Source of the DNA: CAYLGY01 sp964383325 | Lineage (GTDB): Bacteria > Pseudomonadota > Alphaproteobacteria > Rhizobiales > Rhizobiaceae | DNA length: 64,000 nucleotides | Reading direction: 5' to 3' | Assembly: GCA_964383325.1 (NCBI GenBank) | Contig: CAYLGY010000002.1 | Coordinates: 1 to 64,000 of the forward strand | Translations under genes and position numbers: made by a program | Part shown: positions 23,527-33,083 of the stretch, piece by piece | Position numbering within the stretch: the stretch's first letter is position 1 | Layout: each line of letters opens with the position of its first letter | Notes under the pieces: generated by a model | What the model was told of the DNA's origin: nothing | The model's database searches: none | The model's input: the letters and a program-made list of their open reading frames with translations, nothing else

Positions 23527-24552
23527 TCAGTTCACTTTCAGCTTCTTCTGGAGGCTCGTGGAAGAGGTCGTGTACTGGAAGACGATGCGCGCATCCGGAT
23601 GGACGATCCGCTTTGCCGCCTGGGCCATGAGCGCGGCCTCATGGAACCCGGAAAGAATCAGCTTCAGCTTGCCGGGATAGGTGTTGATGTCGCCGATGGC
23701 GAAGATTCCGGGCGTCGAGGATTCGAACCGTGCGGTATCGACCGGAATGAGATTGTCTTCCAGCTCGATGCCCCAGTCGGCGATCGGTCCCAGCTTCATG
23801 GTCAGGCCGAAGAAGGGCAGCAGGCGGGTGCAGGCGATCTCGACCTTTCCCTCCGGCCCCTCCACATGCGCCGCGCGCAGGACGCCGTCTTCCCCTTCCA
23901 GCTCCCGGACCTGGCCGATCTCGAAGCGGATCCGCCCGGCATCGCGCAGCGCCAGCATCTTCTTGACGCTGTCGGGCGCGGCGCGGAATTCCGGCCGGCG
24001 ATGGACCAGGGTGACGCTCCGGGCGATCGGTTCGAGCGCCAGCACCCAGTCGAGGGCGGAATCGCCGCCGCCGACGATCAGGAGGTCCTGGCCGGCAAAG
24101 GCTTCCTTGCGGCGCACTGCGTAGAAGACGCTCGCATCCTCATAGGCCTCGATCCCCGGAATGGGCGGACGCTTGGGCTGGAACGACCCCCCGCCGGCGG
24201 CAATGACCACCACGGGCGCCTCGAACAGCTCTCCCTGATCGGTGGTGACGCGGAAACCGCCCCCGGCAAGGCGCTCCAGCCCGGTGACCATGGAATTGAA
24301 GGTGAATTGCGGCTCGAAGGGGCGGATCTGTTCCATCAGCTGGTCCACCAGTTCCTGGCCGGAAATCCTCGGGATGGCCGGAATGTCGTAGATCGGCTTT
24401 TCGGGATAGAGTTCGGTGCACTGGCCCCCCGGCCGGTCGAGAATGTCGACCAGATGGCATTTCAGATCGAGCAGACCCAGCTCAAAGACGGCGAACAGGC
24501 CCACCGGCCCGGCCCCGACGATCAGGACATCCGTTTGGATCGGCGCTTCCAT
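23527..24552 (-). CDS. Ferredoxin/flavodoxin--NADP+ reductase, thioredoxin-reductase-like
   Basis: A 341-residue FAD enzyme of the YumC/TrxR-like FNR class, moving electrons between NADPH and ferredoxin. The FAD motif is LIVGAGPVGLFAVFE (about residues 10–24), with RPGGQCTELYPEKPIYDIPA typical of this class. The NADPH motif is LIVGGGDSALDW near 155, and the second FAD contact is GIFAIGDINTYPGK. There is no CxxC redox disulfide, which separates it from thioredoxin reductase. The gene starts 7 bp after the ferredoxin gene, so the pair likely forms one electron-transfer chain. ATG at 24552 with GGGATGA upstream. Confidence 0.9.
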   Translation of the reverse strand: MEAPIQTDVLIVGAGPVGLFAVFELGLLDLKCHLVDILDRPGGQCTELYPEKPIYDIPAIPRISGQELVDQLMEQIRPFEPQFTFNSMVTGLERLAGGGFRVTTDQGELFEAPVVVIAAGGGSFQPKRPPIPGIEAYEDASVFYAVRRKEAFAGQDLLIVGGGDSALDWVLALEPIARSVTLVHRRPEFRAAPDSVKKMLALRDAGRIRFEIGQVRELEGEDGVLRAAHVEGPEGKVEIACTRLLPFFGLTMKLGPIADWGIELEDNLIPVDTARFESSTPGIFAIGDINTYPGKLKLILSGFHEAALMAQAAKRIVHPDARIVFQYTTSSTSLQKKLKVN

Positions 24553-24559
24553 GGCGATT

Positions 24560-24880
24560 TCATCCCTGCTGTTCGGGAACATGAACGATGATTCCGTCCA
24601 GCTCATCCGTTACCACGATCTGACAGGAAAGTCGCGATGTCGGCCGCACGTCATAGGCGAAATCCAGCATGTCCTCTTCCATCGGCTCCGCCTTGCCGGC
24701 TCTATCCGCCCAGGCATCATCGACATAGACATGGCAGGTTGCGCAGGCGCAAGCCCCGCCGCATTCCGCCTCGATGCCGGGAACGCCATTGCGGATGGCA
24801 TTCTCCATTATAGTCGAGCCATTTTCGGCTTCGACCGCATATTGGTCGCCGCCATGCGTGATGAAGGTAATCTTTGCCAT
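24560..24880 (-). CDS. 2Fe-2S ferredoxin, adrenodoxin type
   Basis: A 106-residue soluble ferredoxin. Cluster ligands are C40, C46 and C49 in ECGGACACATCHVYV and C86 in RLSCQIVV, which is the CX5CX2C…C spacing of adrenodoxin/putidaredoxin-type proteins. It is acidic overall (MEEDMLDFAYDVRP). It is co-transcribed with the FNR gene directly downstream. Ferredoxins of this type serve cytochrome P450s, Fe-S assembly or Rieske oxygenases; the client is not evident here. Confidence 0.94.
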   Translation of the reverse strand: MAKITFITHGGDQYAVEAENGSTIMENAIRNGVPGIEAECGGACACATCHVYVDDAWADRAGKAEPMEEDMLDFAYDVRPTSRLSCQIVVTDELDGIIVHVPEQQG

Positions 24881-25010
24881 GATCGATCCAGTTCCGAGGA
24901 AGGCCCTGCCGCGGAGATAGCCACTCCTGACGCCTTGTCAACTGATCGCGCGTTGCGACAAAGGCGCGCCCACCAGGAGCAGGCCACTGTTCCCCGTGTT
25001 TGCGGGGCCG

Positions 25011-25025
25011 TTAACCATTTGTTAA
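25011..25025 (+). promoter_or_regulatory. Perfect CtrA-binding-site consensus upstream of the polar coiled-coil gene
   Basis: TTAACCATTTGTTAA matches the TTAA-N7-TTAA consensus of the alphaproteobacterial cell-cycle regulator CtrA exactly. It lies 147 bp before the ATG of the 2,047-residue gene, in a 291-bp intergenic region with no other gene. The left half-site, TTAACCAT, is the strong form. It is also upstream of the divergent ferredoxin gene (131 bp), so either or both genes could be controlled. Confidence 0.65.
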
Positions 25026-25171
25026 ACCTTTCGCTCCGGACGCACTTTCCAGGTTCACATTAGAAATGCGTACCGATACGATGCGGACGGGTGTATTGGA
25101 AGTAACCGCACGCTGCCGGATGCGCGCATTTCTGCCGGCGAAGGCGTGCACAGTAACAGGGTACTGGCGGC

Positions 25172-28100
25172 ATGGCTCGGAAATCCATCAAGGAAAAGCA
25201 GAACGAAACCGACGTCGACCTGGAGCTTGAAGCGGCGCTCGACGCCGAACTCGATCTGGCCGCGGCCGAGGTGAGTGGACTCGATCTCGACGTGTCGCCG
25301 GACGAGATCGATCCCTCCATGCACGAGCTTGAAGCCCAGATTTCCCGGGCTGCCGAGGAGATTGCCCTGGAGAGCCAGCCGCGCAAGGAGGCCGGAGGCA
25401 GCAAGGATGCCGCGACCGGCACGGAGCCAGGCGCCGCGCGGCCGGCCGCTGCCCGGGCGGGCGCAACAGTCGCGCCGGAGACCACGCCGTCCGCCAGTGC
25501 TGCGAGCCCGCAGACTTCCGATGAAATGTCGGCTGCGAGCGCGGAACGCAAGCCCGCGGCACGACGGGGCTGGGACGAAAAGGAATTGAAGCGCGCGCCG
25601 GCGGCGGAGCCGAAGCCCGCGGCGCGAAGCTGGTCCGACACGCCGCCTCCTCCTGCCCGTCCTGCGCCTGCCGCTTCAACCGCGGCCGCCGCGGCCCCTG
25701 CCGCACCCCATCGGTCCGCCCGCGAGGCGGAGACGGCACGTGCGGCAAAGCCGGCCAGGTCCCGCCCGGAGACGCCCGCCAGGACGCCGGAAACGGAAGC
25801 TGAACGCCCGGCCGCAGAGGCCGGTCCGGTCAATCTGCGCCCTGTCGAGCCCGCCACGGCAGGCCGCCGCGCGCCGGGACTGGCGCCCGCCAATGACGAT
25901 CGCCGCAAGGATTATCGCAGCCTGCTGCAATCGATGAACCGGCGAGCGCCAAGAACGATATTGTGGCTGACCGGCCTCATTTCCGCGGCCTGGATCGCCG
26001 GGGGCATCGCCGTCGGCCATGCCATGTATGGCCCCGACCTGTGGAATCCGATCACCCTGTCGATGATCCTCGCCGAGCCGCAGGGCATCGCGCTGGCGCT
26101 CGGCGTTCTCCTGCCGGTAATCCTTTTCTGGTCCTTCGCCATCATGGTGCGCCGCGCCCAGGAGATGCGCCTTGCCGCCCAGTCGATGACGGAAATCGCC
26201 TTCCGTCTCGCCGAGCCGGAGAACCTTGCCGCCGACCGCCTGATCACGGTCGGCCAGGCCGTCCGGCGCGAAGTGCACGCCATGGGCGAAGGCATCGAGC
26301 GCACGCTTGCCCGCGCGGTCGAGCTGGAATCGCTGGTGCATTCCGAGGTCAACCTGCTCGAACGCGCCTATAGCGAGAACGAAACCCGGATCCGCGGCCT
26401 CGTCAACGAGCTCGGCAATGAGCGCGACATGGTGGTGAGCCATGCGGAGCGCCTGCGCGCCTCGATCACTGGCGCCCATGAGCAGCTCAAGGAAGAACTG
26501 GCTGCCGCGAGCGGCATCATCCGCCAGAACGTGCTCAACGCATCGGACCTGCTGACCAACACGCTGACTGAGTCCGGCGCCGAGCTGATCGGGAAGTTCA
26601 ACGAGAGCGGCAACCAGATCTACAATTCCATCGACCATCGCATGGATGATGTCGTCGCGCGCCTGTCCACTTCGGGTGAGGCCTTTGCCAGCCTGCTGGA
26701 TTCGCGGATCTCGACGCTTACCAAGCGCACTGACGAAGTGACCGCCGGACTGTCGCGCATCCTCGACGAGCGCACGACCAGCATGGTCTCCCTGCTCGGC
26801 AGCGCCACCCGCTCCATGACGTCCGAATTCGATTCGCGTCTCGCCGATATCGAGAACACGCTGACGACACGCGGCAATGCGCTGATCACCGAGTTCCAGA
26901 CCCGGGTGGAGGCGCTTGACGGCGGCTCCGAGAAGCTGAATGCGGCGCTGGAGCTGCGCGCCCGCCAGATCAACGAATCGCTGCTGGAGCGCACGCGCGA
27001 AATCGCCACGACCTTCAATGGCGGCAGGGACGAGATCGCGAGGGTGATCGAAACCGGCAAGTCGGCGATCAGCGAGCAGATGCAGTCGCTCATCAGCTCG
27101 ACCACGACCGAAATCGAGAGCAGCACCGCACGCTTTGCCAATATCCTGTCGGAAAGCCGCAGCTCCATTTCCGACATGCTGCGCGCCGATGTCGAGGAGC
27201 TGGAAGTTCGACTCGGCCAGTTCAGCAACAAGCTGGCCGAGCATCGCGGCGAGCTCTCCGGCATCTTCGACGCTGATGTGCAGAAGCTCGAGGCGCGGGC
27301 AAGCGAATTCGCCCGCTCGCTGGTCGAGAGCCGGACCTCGCTCACCCAGGCAATCGAGTCCGACCTGTCGGCGCTCGAGGCCCGCGCCACCAGCTTCTCG
27401 CAGGCGCTGGTCACCAGCCGCGGCGAGATTTCCGACGCGCTGGCGGCCGATATCGAAATGCTGAAGTCGAAGGCGGACGAATTCGCCGCCCGGCTGCTCG
27501 AAAATCGCCGCAACGTCTCCAGCATCATCGAGTCGGATCTGGCGAAGCTGGCCGACAGCCGCCAGCTCATCGATGCGGCGCTGCAGGAGCAGCTCGGGGC
27601 AATTTCCAGCCGCGCCGACGAGGTCAATGCGGCCATTTCCCGCGACACCGCCCGGATCGAGGACACGTTCGCGCGCCAGACCGAAATCATCGGCGAGCGC
27701 GCCGCGACCATCCAGACCGCGCTGAGCTCGGGCGTCGAGAACATCCGCAAGACCCTGGAAGGCAGTGCCGTCCATGTGGGCGCCTCGCTGCGCGACAAGG
27801 TGCTCGAAGTCAGCAACACGCTGGCGGCTGCGGCCGACAAGGTCTTTGCGGAAGTCGACCAGCGCTTCACGACCCGCTCGGAACAGACGGCCAATCTCAT
27901 CTCGTCGCGAGCCGGCGATCTTCTGTCCGTGTTCGAGCAGGCGGACCAGTCGCTCATTGCCCGCACGCACCAGAGTTCCGCTGAACTGGCCGCGCGCCAC
28001 GAGATCGTGGCCAATGCGCTGGAGGCCATCGAAAGCCGCCTGAAGCGTAGCGCGGAGACCATTTCCGAACAGGTCAGCGACGGGCTGTCCGAGGCCGAGC

Positions 28101-31100
28101 GCCGCCTGCTGGACGGCGCCGAGCGCGCCGGCGGACGCATCAGCCAGCAGCTTGCCGATACCGAGGACCGTCTGGTCACCCGCGCCGAGGCGATCGTCGA
28201 CTCCTTCGCCTCGCTCGACAACCAGATCCTGCTTCGCGCCAAGGATGCGAGCGAGACCATCGAGGAGCGCACGCGCCAGCTCAACGAGACACTGATGAGC
28301 CGGACGATGGAACTGTCGCAGATCATCGAGGGCAGCGCCCGCCCGCTAGTCGAGCGCTTCATCGAAAGCGGAGGCGACCTGCAGCTCGACCTTGCCGAAA
28401 TCGCCGATCGCACCGCGGAGAAGCTTCGTTCGCAGAACGCGCTGCTCGTCGAGGCCATCGCCAGCCAGGCAACCGAGACGATCTCTGCCGTTTCCCAAGC
28501 CGAGCAGCGCCTTGCCGCCGGCGCGACGGAAGCGGCCCGCCGGATCAGCTCGCATCTTTCGGCGAGCGAGGAAAATCTCGCCAGCCGCGCCGAAGCGATC
28601 ACCGCCGCATTCGAGACGCTCAACGCCCGGATCGCCGAGCGCGCCACCGAGGCAAGCGGCACGATCGACCAGCGCACGCGCGAGCTCAATGACATGCTTG
28701 CCGGTCGCTCGGCCGAGCTCAGCCGCATCTTCGACGAGACCGCCAAGCCGCTCATCGAGCGCATCGCCGAAAGCGGCATCGACCTGCAACGCGGCCTTGC
28801 CATGGCGACGGACGATGCCGCCACCAAGCTGCGCGAGCAGAACTCGATCATTCTCGGCGCCATCATGGATCGCACCGAGGAGACACTGAATGCCCTGCGC
28901 CAGGCCGAAGCCCGGCTTGCGGAAGGCACGGACGAGATCAGCTCCAGGCTGGAGAACCAGAACGCCGCCCTGATCGGCAAGATCGCCGATCGCGTGGAAG
29001 AGGCGCTTGGCGCCATCAGCGAGGCCGAGGAGCGCCTTGCCGCCGGCGCGGGTCAGGTCAGCAGCCGGCTCGGCGAGCAGAATGCGGCATTGCTGGCCGC
29101 GCTCTCCAGGCGTGTCGAGGAAGCGCTTGACGGCATCAGCGAGGCGCAGCTTCGCCTGGCCGACGGCGCCAGCGAAGTCAGCAGCCGGCTTGGCGAACAG
29201 AACGCTGCCCTGCTCGGCGCCCTGTCCAGCCGCATCGAGGAGGCGCTGGAGAATATCGGCCAGGCCGAGGCACGTCTCGCCGACGGCGCCGCCGAGGTCA
29301 GCAGCCGGCTTGGCGAGCAGAACGCCGCACTGCTCGGCGCCCTGTCCAGCCGGGTCGAGGAAGCGCTGGAAGCCATTGGCGCGGCGCAGGCGCGTCTTGC
29401 AGATGGCGCCGGCGAAGTCAGCAGCCGGCTTGGCGAACAGAACGCCGCACTGCTCGGCGCCCTGTCCAGCCGGGTCGAGGAAGCGCTGGAAGCCATTGGC
29501 GCGGCGCAGGCGCGTCTTGCAGATGGCGCCGGCCAGGCCAGCCAGCAGCTCGAGCAGCAGAACACGGCATTGATCAACGCCCTCGCCGCCCGGGTGGAGA
29601 AGGCATTGCAGGCCGTGGCGGAAGCGGAGAGCCGCCTCGCCGACAGCACGATGCAGGCATCGGAAACCATGCAGGGCCAGAATGTCGCCCTCCTGGAAGC
29701 CCTTGCCGCGCGCACCGAGGAGGCCGTGCAGGCCATGGTCGAGGCGGAGAAGCGCCTTGCGGAAGGCACGGAAAGCGTGACCGCCCGGCTGCGGGTGCAG
29801 AATTCCTCGCTCATCAATACTGTTGCCAGCCATGTCGAGGAGGCGGTCTCCGCCCTGTCGGACGCCGAAGGCCGCCTGGCCGAGAGCACGAATGTGGTCT
29901 CCGAGAAGCTGCGCCAGCAGAATGCCGAGCTGGTGGAAGCCATCGCCCGTCGCACGGACGAAACCCTTGCCGCCGTCGGGCTTGCCAGCAACAATCTGTC
30001 GCAGAACGTCTCGGACCTGCTCGACCGGCTGCATTCCTCCAATGCCCGCCTTGGCGAGCTCATCGAAACGGCCTCCAGCAATCTGGGCGAGGTCGACACG
30101 CGGCTGACCCGGGCGACCGAGCAGTTCGCGCAAGGCACAGGCGCTGCGGCCGAGACCTTCGTCCGTTCGGCGGAACTGCTCGAGAGCAATACGAACTCGC
30201 TGCAGGATCTGTCGAACAACACGCTCGACCGGATCAGCCAGATTGCCGAACGGTTCGACGAGCACGGCAAGGTGTTGCAGAGCGCGTCGGAACTGCTGGC
30301 CGCCGCCCAGAACGGGCTCGCCGCCAATCTCGACGAGCGGCAGGATGCGCTGAGCCGCCTGGTCGACGGGCTGGTGCGCAAGTCCGAGGAAGTGGAACGG
30401 GTGATGAAGTCCTTCGAGACGCTGGTCGGCCAGTCCGCCGACAGCGCCCAGAACCGGACCCGCAAGGCCGCCGAGCAGATGCGCCAGGCCCTGGCGGAAG
30501 TCGTCGAGGCGGCAACCGAGCGCTTTGCCGGCGCAACCGAAGAGGTGCGCGAGACCGCGGCCCGGATTCGCGCCGAGCTCGAGGCCACCCGCGCCGACAT
30601 CAAGAAGGGCGTCTTCGATCTGCCGGAAGAGGCGAAACAATCGACGCATGCCATGCGTCGCGCCATTTCCGACCAGATCAGCGCGCTGAAGGAACTGTCC
30701 GAGATCGTCACCCGCTCCGGGCGCAATTTTGATCTCGGCGGCTCCGGCAAGCTTGTGCCGGAACGTGCCCCGGCCGCAGCCGCGGCGACGCTGAAGCCGG
30801 CGCCCCTGCGTCCGGAGCCGGTGTCCCAGGGCGGTGGCTGGGTGCAGAACCTCTTGCGGCGCGCCTCCCAGGAGGAACGCCTCGAGGTTGAGGAAGTGCC
30901 GGCCGCCGTCGCCGTGGCAGAAGAGGAAGCCGTGGCGGCGCAGCAGGAGCCGGCCCCGCGCCCGGCCATGAAATCCTCCGATACGCTGGGCTCGCTGGTG
31001 GCAGACATTTCCGGCGCCATCGATTCGGGCCTTGCCGCCGATCTGTGGCGGCGCAGCCTCGAAGGCGAAACCGGGATCTTCACGCGCGACCTGTACACGG

Positions 31101-31315
31101 CGCGCGGCCAGCAGACCTTCGACGAGATCAGCCGCCGCTACCAGGCCGACGAGCATTTCCGCGCCGCCGTCGACCGTTATTGCGGTGATTTCGAAAAGCT
31201 GCTGAAGAATGTCCGGCGCAATGACAGCGACCACCACATGGCCCAGACCTATCTCGCCTCGGATACGGGCAAGGTCTACACGATGCTGGCCCATGCGGCC
31301 GGCAGGCTGCAATAG
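25172..31315 (+). CDS. Giant membrane-anchored coiled-coil protein, growth-pole-ring (GPR)/TipN-like polar scaffold
   Basis: A 2,047-residue protein. Residues 1–240 are charged then Ala/Pro-rich and probably disordered. Two transmembrane helices lie at about 262–282 and 305–326, with ILFWSFAIMVRRAQEMRLAAQSM after the second. From about 335 to 1800 it is almost continuous heptad-rich coiled coil with apolipoprotein-like composition. Residues 1248–1607 are nine 40-residue repeats. The C-terminus has a basic/acidic linker and a globular segment beginning SDTLGSLVADISGAID. Size, topology and composition match the Agrobacterium growth-pole-ring protein and the kinesin-like/TipN-like annotations in Hyphomicrobiales, which organise unipolar growth. 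This is homology by recognition, not alignment. A CtrA box precedes it. Confidence 0.8.
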   Translation: MARKSIKEKQNETDVDLELEAALDAELDLAAAEVSGLDLDVSPDEIDPSMHELEAQISRAAEEIALESQPRKEAGGSKDAATGTEPGAARPAAARAGATVAPETTPSASAASPQTSDEMSAASAERKPAARRGWDEKELKRAPAAEPKPAARSWSDTPPPPARPAPAASTAAAAAPAAPHRSAREAETARAAKPARSRPETPARTPETEAERPAAEAGPVNLRPVEPATAGRRAPGLAPANDDRRKDYRSLLQSMNRRAPRTILWLTGLISAAWIAGGIAVGHAMYGPDLWNPITLSMILAEPQGIALALGVLLPVILFWSFAIMVRRAQEMRLAAQSMTEIAFRLAEPENLAADRLITVGQAVRREVHAMGEGIERTLARAVELESLVHSEVNLLERAYSENETRIRGLVNELGNERDMVVSHAERLRASITGAHEQLKEELAAASGIIRQNVLNASDLLTNTLTESGAELIGKFNESGNQIYNSIDHRMDDVVARLSTSGEAFASLLDSRISTLTKRTDEVTAGLSRILDERTTSMVSLLGSATRSMTSEFDSRLADIENTLTTRGNALITEFQTRVEALDGGSEKLNAALELRARQINESLLERTREIATTFNGGRDEIARVIETGKSAISEQMQSLISSTTTEIESSTARFANILSESRSSISDMLRADVEELEVRLGQFSNKLAEHRGELSGIFDADVQKLEARASEFARSLVESRTSLTQAIESDLSALEARATSFSQALVTSRGEISDALAADIEMLKSKADEFAARLLENRRNVSSIIESDLAKLADSRQLIDAALQEQLGAISSRADEVNAAISRDTARIEDTFARQTEIIGERAATIQTALSSGVENIRKTLEGSAVHVGASLRDKVLEVSNTLAAAADKVFAEVDQRFTTRSEQTANLISSRAGDLLSVFEQADQSLIARTHQSSAELAARHEIVANALEAIESRLKRSAETISEQVSDGLSEAERRLLDGAERAGGRISQQLADTEDRLVTRAEAIVDSFASLDNQILLRAKDASETIEERTRQLNETLMSRTMELSQIIEGSARPLVERFIESGGDLQLDLAEIADRTAEKLRSQNALLVEAIASQATETISAVSQAEQRLAAGATEAARRISSHLSASEENLASRAEAITAAFETLNARIAERATEASGTIDQRTRELNDMLAGRSAELSRIFDETAKPLIERIAESGIDLQRGLAMATDDAATKLREQNSIILGAIMDRTEETLNALRQAEARLAEGTDEISSRLENQNAALIGKIADRVEEALGAISEAEERLAAGAGQVSSRLGEQNAALLAALSRRVEEALDGISEAQLRLADGASEVSSRLGEQNAALLGALSSRIEEALENIGQAEARLADGAAEVSSRLGEQNAALLGALSSRVEEALEAIGAAQARLADGAGEVSSRLGEQNAALLGALSSRVEEALEAIGAAQARLADGAGQASQQLEQQNTALINALAARVEKALQAVAEAESRLADSTMQASETMQGQNVALLEALAARTEEAVQAMVEAEKRLAEGTESVTARLRVQNSSLINTVASHVEEAVSALSDAEGRLAESTNVVSEKLRQQNAELVEAIARRTDETLAAVGLASNNLSQNVSDLLDRLHSSNARLGELIETASSNLGEVDTRLTRATEQFAQGTGAAAETFVRSAELLESNTNSLQDLSNNTLDRISQIAERFDEHGKVLQSASELLAAAQNGLAANLDERQDALSRLVDGLVRKSEEVERVMKSFETLVGQSADSAQNRTRKAAEQMRQALAEVVEAATERFAGATEEVRETAARIRAELEATRADIKKGVFDLPEEAKQSTHAMRRAISDQISALKELSEIVTRSGRNFDLGGSGKLVPERAPAAAAATLKPAPLRPEPVSQGGGWVQNLLRRASQEERLEVEEVPAAVAVAEEEAVAAQQEPAPRPAMKSSDTLGSLVADISGAIDSGLAADLWRRSLEGETGIFTRDLYTARGQQTFDEISRRYQADEHFRAAVDRYCGDFEKLLKNVRRNDSDHHMAQTYLASDTGKVYTMLAHAAGRLQ
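28913..29992 (+). repeat. Nine in-frame 120-bp (40-residue) tandem repeats in the coiled-coil gene
   Basis: Units begin at 120-bp intervals with codons for RLAEG/RLADG/RLAES and carry a central EQNAALLGAL-like core and an EEALEAIG-like end. The middle four are the most alike. 29318–29413 and 29438–29533 are identical over 96 bp, pointing to recent duplication, while outer units have diverged. The 40-residue period suits a regular long coiled coil. Confidence 0.85.
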
Positions 31316-31329
31316 GCCGCGGCACATGC

Positions 31330-31360
31330 GCGGCAGGCCGGAAGCGAACCGGTCTGCCGC
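31330..31360. terminator. Bidirectional hairpin between the convergent coiled-coil gene and aidB
   Basis: GCGGCAGGCCGG at 31330–31341 pairs with CCGGTCTGCCGC at 31349–31360 (12 bp, one G·U) around the 7-nt loop AAGCGAA. It lies 15 bp after one stop codon and 34 bp before the other. No U-tract follows, so termination may be Rho-assisted, or it may simply stabilise 3' ends. Confidence 0.55.
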
Positions 31361-31393
31361 CCCTCCTCGCCAGGCCCTGAGAGATCAGACGCC

Positions 31394-33031
31394 TCAGCTC
31401 ACCGGCGGATGGAGCGCATCCACGATGGCGCGTGCATCGTAGCGCAGATCCAGCATGCCGTAGGTGGCGCGCCATTGTCCGCCGAGGCGCGTTTCCGCAA
31501 AGGCATCGGCGATGAAGCTGGAGCCGAGCCGGCGCAATTCGGCCGCCGCCGCCGCCAGCGCAAGCTGCTCAGCCAGGATGCGCGCCGCCGCCTCGTCCTG
31601 CGCCGCAACCTGCATGGCGGCCCGCAACACGCCGATGGTCGATTTCGCTTTCGTCCCGAGGTCGCCGGCGATCGATTCGATCACCTCGTCGAACAGGGAC
31701 TCGTTCTTCTTGAGTACCCGCAGGATATCGAGCGCCATCACATTGCCCGATCCCTCCCAGATCGCATTGACCGGCGCCTCGCGATAATAGCGCGGCAGCG
31801 GCGCCTCCTCGACATAGCCATTGCCGCCGAGGCATTCCATCGCCTCGTGAATGAGCGCCGGCGCGCTCTTGCAGACCCAGTATTTGGTCGCCGGTGTCAT
31901 GACGCGGGCAAAGGCGGCGGCGCCGCGGCTGGAGGCCGCCTCGTCAAAGGCCCGCGCCAGCCGGAAGGTCAGGCCGGTCGCGGCCGCCACATCCAGCGCC
32001 ATGTCGGCGAGGACGCGCGCCATCAGCGGCTGGTCGATCAAACTCGTGCCGGACACCTTGCGGTGGCGGGCGTGGTGGACGGCTTCGGCAAGGCTCGCCC
32101 GCATCAGCGCCGCCGAGGCGATGGCGCAATCCAGTCGCGTCAGCGTCACCATGTCCATGATCGTCCGGACCCCGTTGCCCGGCTCTCCCACCATCTGGCC
32201 GATGGAACCGCGCAATTCGACTTCAGCCGAGGCATTGGAGCGATTGCCGAGCTTGTCCTTCAGCCGCATCAATTCGAGGCCATTGCCGCTGCCATCGCCC
32301 AGATAGCGCGGCACGAGGAAGCAGGAGAGGCCTTGCGGCGCCTGGGCGAGGATCAGGAACGCATCGCACATCGGAGCCGAAAGGAACCATTTGTGGCCGG
32401 TGATCCGGAACAGGCCGTTGCGCAGCGGCTCGGCGCGGGTCGTGTTGGCGCGAACATCCGTGCCGCCCTGCTTCTCGGTCATGCCCATGCCGATGGTCAG
32501 GCCTGCCTTGCCGGCAGGCGCCCGCTGGCTGGAATCATATTTGCGCGTGGTGATGCGTGGCGCCCATTCGGCAAAAAGCTGCGAATCCGCCATCAGCGCG
32601 GCGAGCGAGGCACTGGTCATGGTGACGGGGCACAGATGGCCGCTTTCGAGCTGCGCCATCAGATAGAATCGCGCCGCGCGGGCCTGGTGGCGCTGGCCGC
32701 CATCCTCGCTGGCATTCTCCCAGATCGAGGAGGCAAGGCCGAGCGAGACCGAACGACGCATCAGGGCGTGATAGGCCGGATGATATTCCACCTGATCGAT
32801 CCGGCGTCCCTGGCGGTCATGTGTGCGCAGGCGCGGCACTTCCGTATTGGCCAGCCTGGCCAGTTCCTGCGCCTCGGACGCATGGACGAAACGTCCGACG
32901 GCATCCAGCTCCTGGCGCACCGAATCGGGCATCGCCTCGCTGAGCTGGATGAGGAGCGGATCGGAGCGATAGGCATTGGCGCCGGTCAATAATGGCGGCT
33001 GGTTGGGTATTTCCCTGCTCAAGAATCTCAC
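31394..33031 (-). CDS. aidB: AidB-like acyl-CoA dehydrogenase-family flavoprotein
   Basis: A 545-residue protein matching AidB along its length: NQPPLLTGANAYRSD at the start, GLTIGMGMTEKQGGTDVRANTT, LSCFLVPRYL, MRLKDKLGNRSNAS, and EAMECLGGNGYVEEAPLPRYYREAPVNAIWEGSGNVMALD. In E. coli AidB belongs to the adaptive response to alkylation damage and binds DNA. The positively charged C-terminal domain is represented here but its basicity is modest. A true acyl-CoA dehydrogenase role cannot be excluded. The longest start is GTG at 33031 behind GAGGGAAGGGA. A TTG at 33022 is possible. No Ada-like gene is nearby. Confidence 0.88.
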   Translation of the reverse strand: MRFLSREIPNQPPLLTGANAYRSDPLLIQLSEAMPDSVRQELDAVGRFVHASEAQELARLANTEVPRLRTHDRQGRRIDQVEYHPAYHALMRRSVSLGLASSIWENASEDGGQRHQARAARFYLMAQLESGHLCPVTMTSASLAALMADSQLFAEWAPRITTRKYDSSQRAPAGKAGLTIGMGMTEKQGGTDVRANTTRAEPLRNGLFRITGHKWFLSAPMCDAFLILAQAPQGLSCFLVPRYLGDGSGNGLELMRLKDKLGNRSNASAEVELRGSIGQMVGEPGNGVRTIMDMVTLTRLDCAIASAALMRASLAEAVHHARHRKVSGTSLIDQPLMARVLADMALDVAAATGLTFRLARAFDEAASSRGAAAFARVMTPATKYWVCKSAPALIHEAMECLGGNGYVEEAPLPRYYREAPVNAIWEGSGNVMALDILRVLKKNESLFDEVIESIAGDLGTKAKSTIGVLRAAMQVAAQDEAAARILAEQLALAAAAAELRRLGSSFIADAFAETRLGGQWRATYGMLDLRYDARAIVDALHPPVS

Positions 33032-33083
33032 TCCCTTCCCTCTTGGCGCCGTGTGGCCGCAGCCACCTGGCGGGCCGCGACCT

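Noticed and set aside
25676..31327. Very long antisense reading frames opposite the coiled-coil gene, up to about 990 codons
   Set aside because: GC-rich, repetitive coding DNA yields long antisense frames. Their composition is a mirror of the sense heptads, with no independent start or domains.
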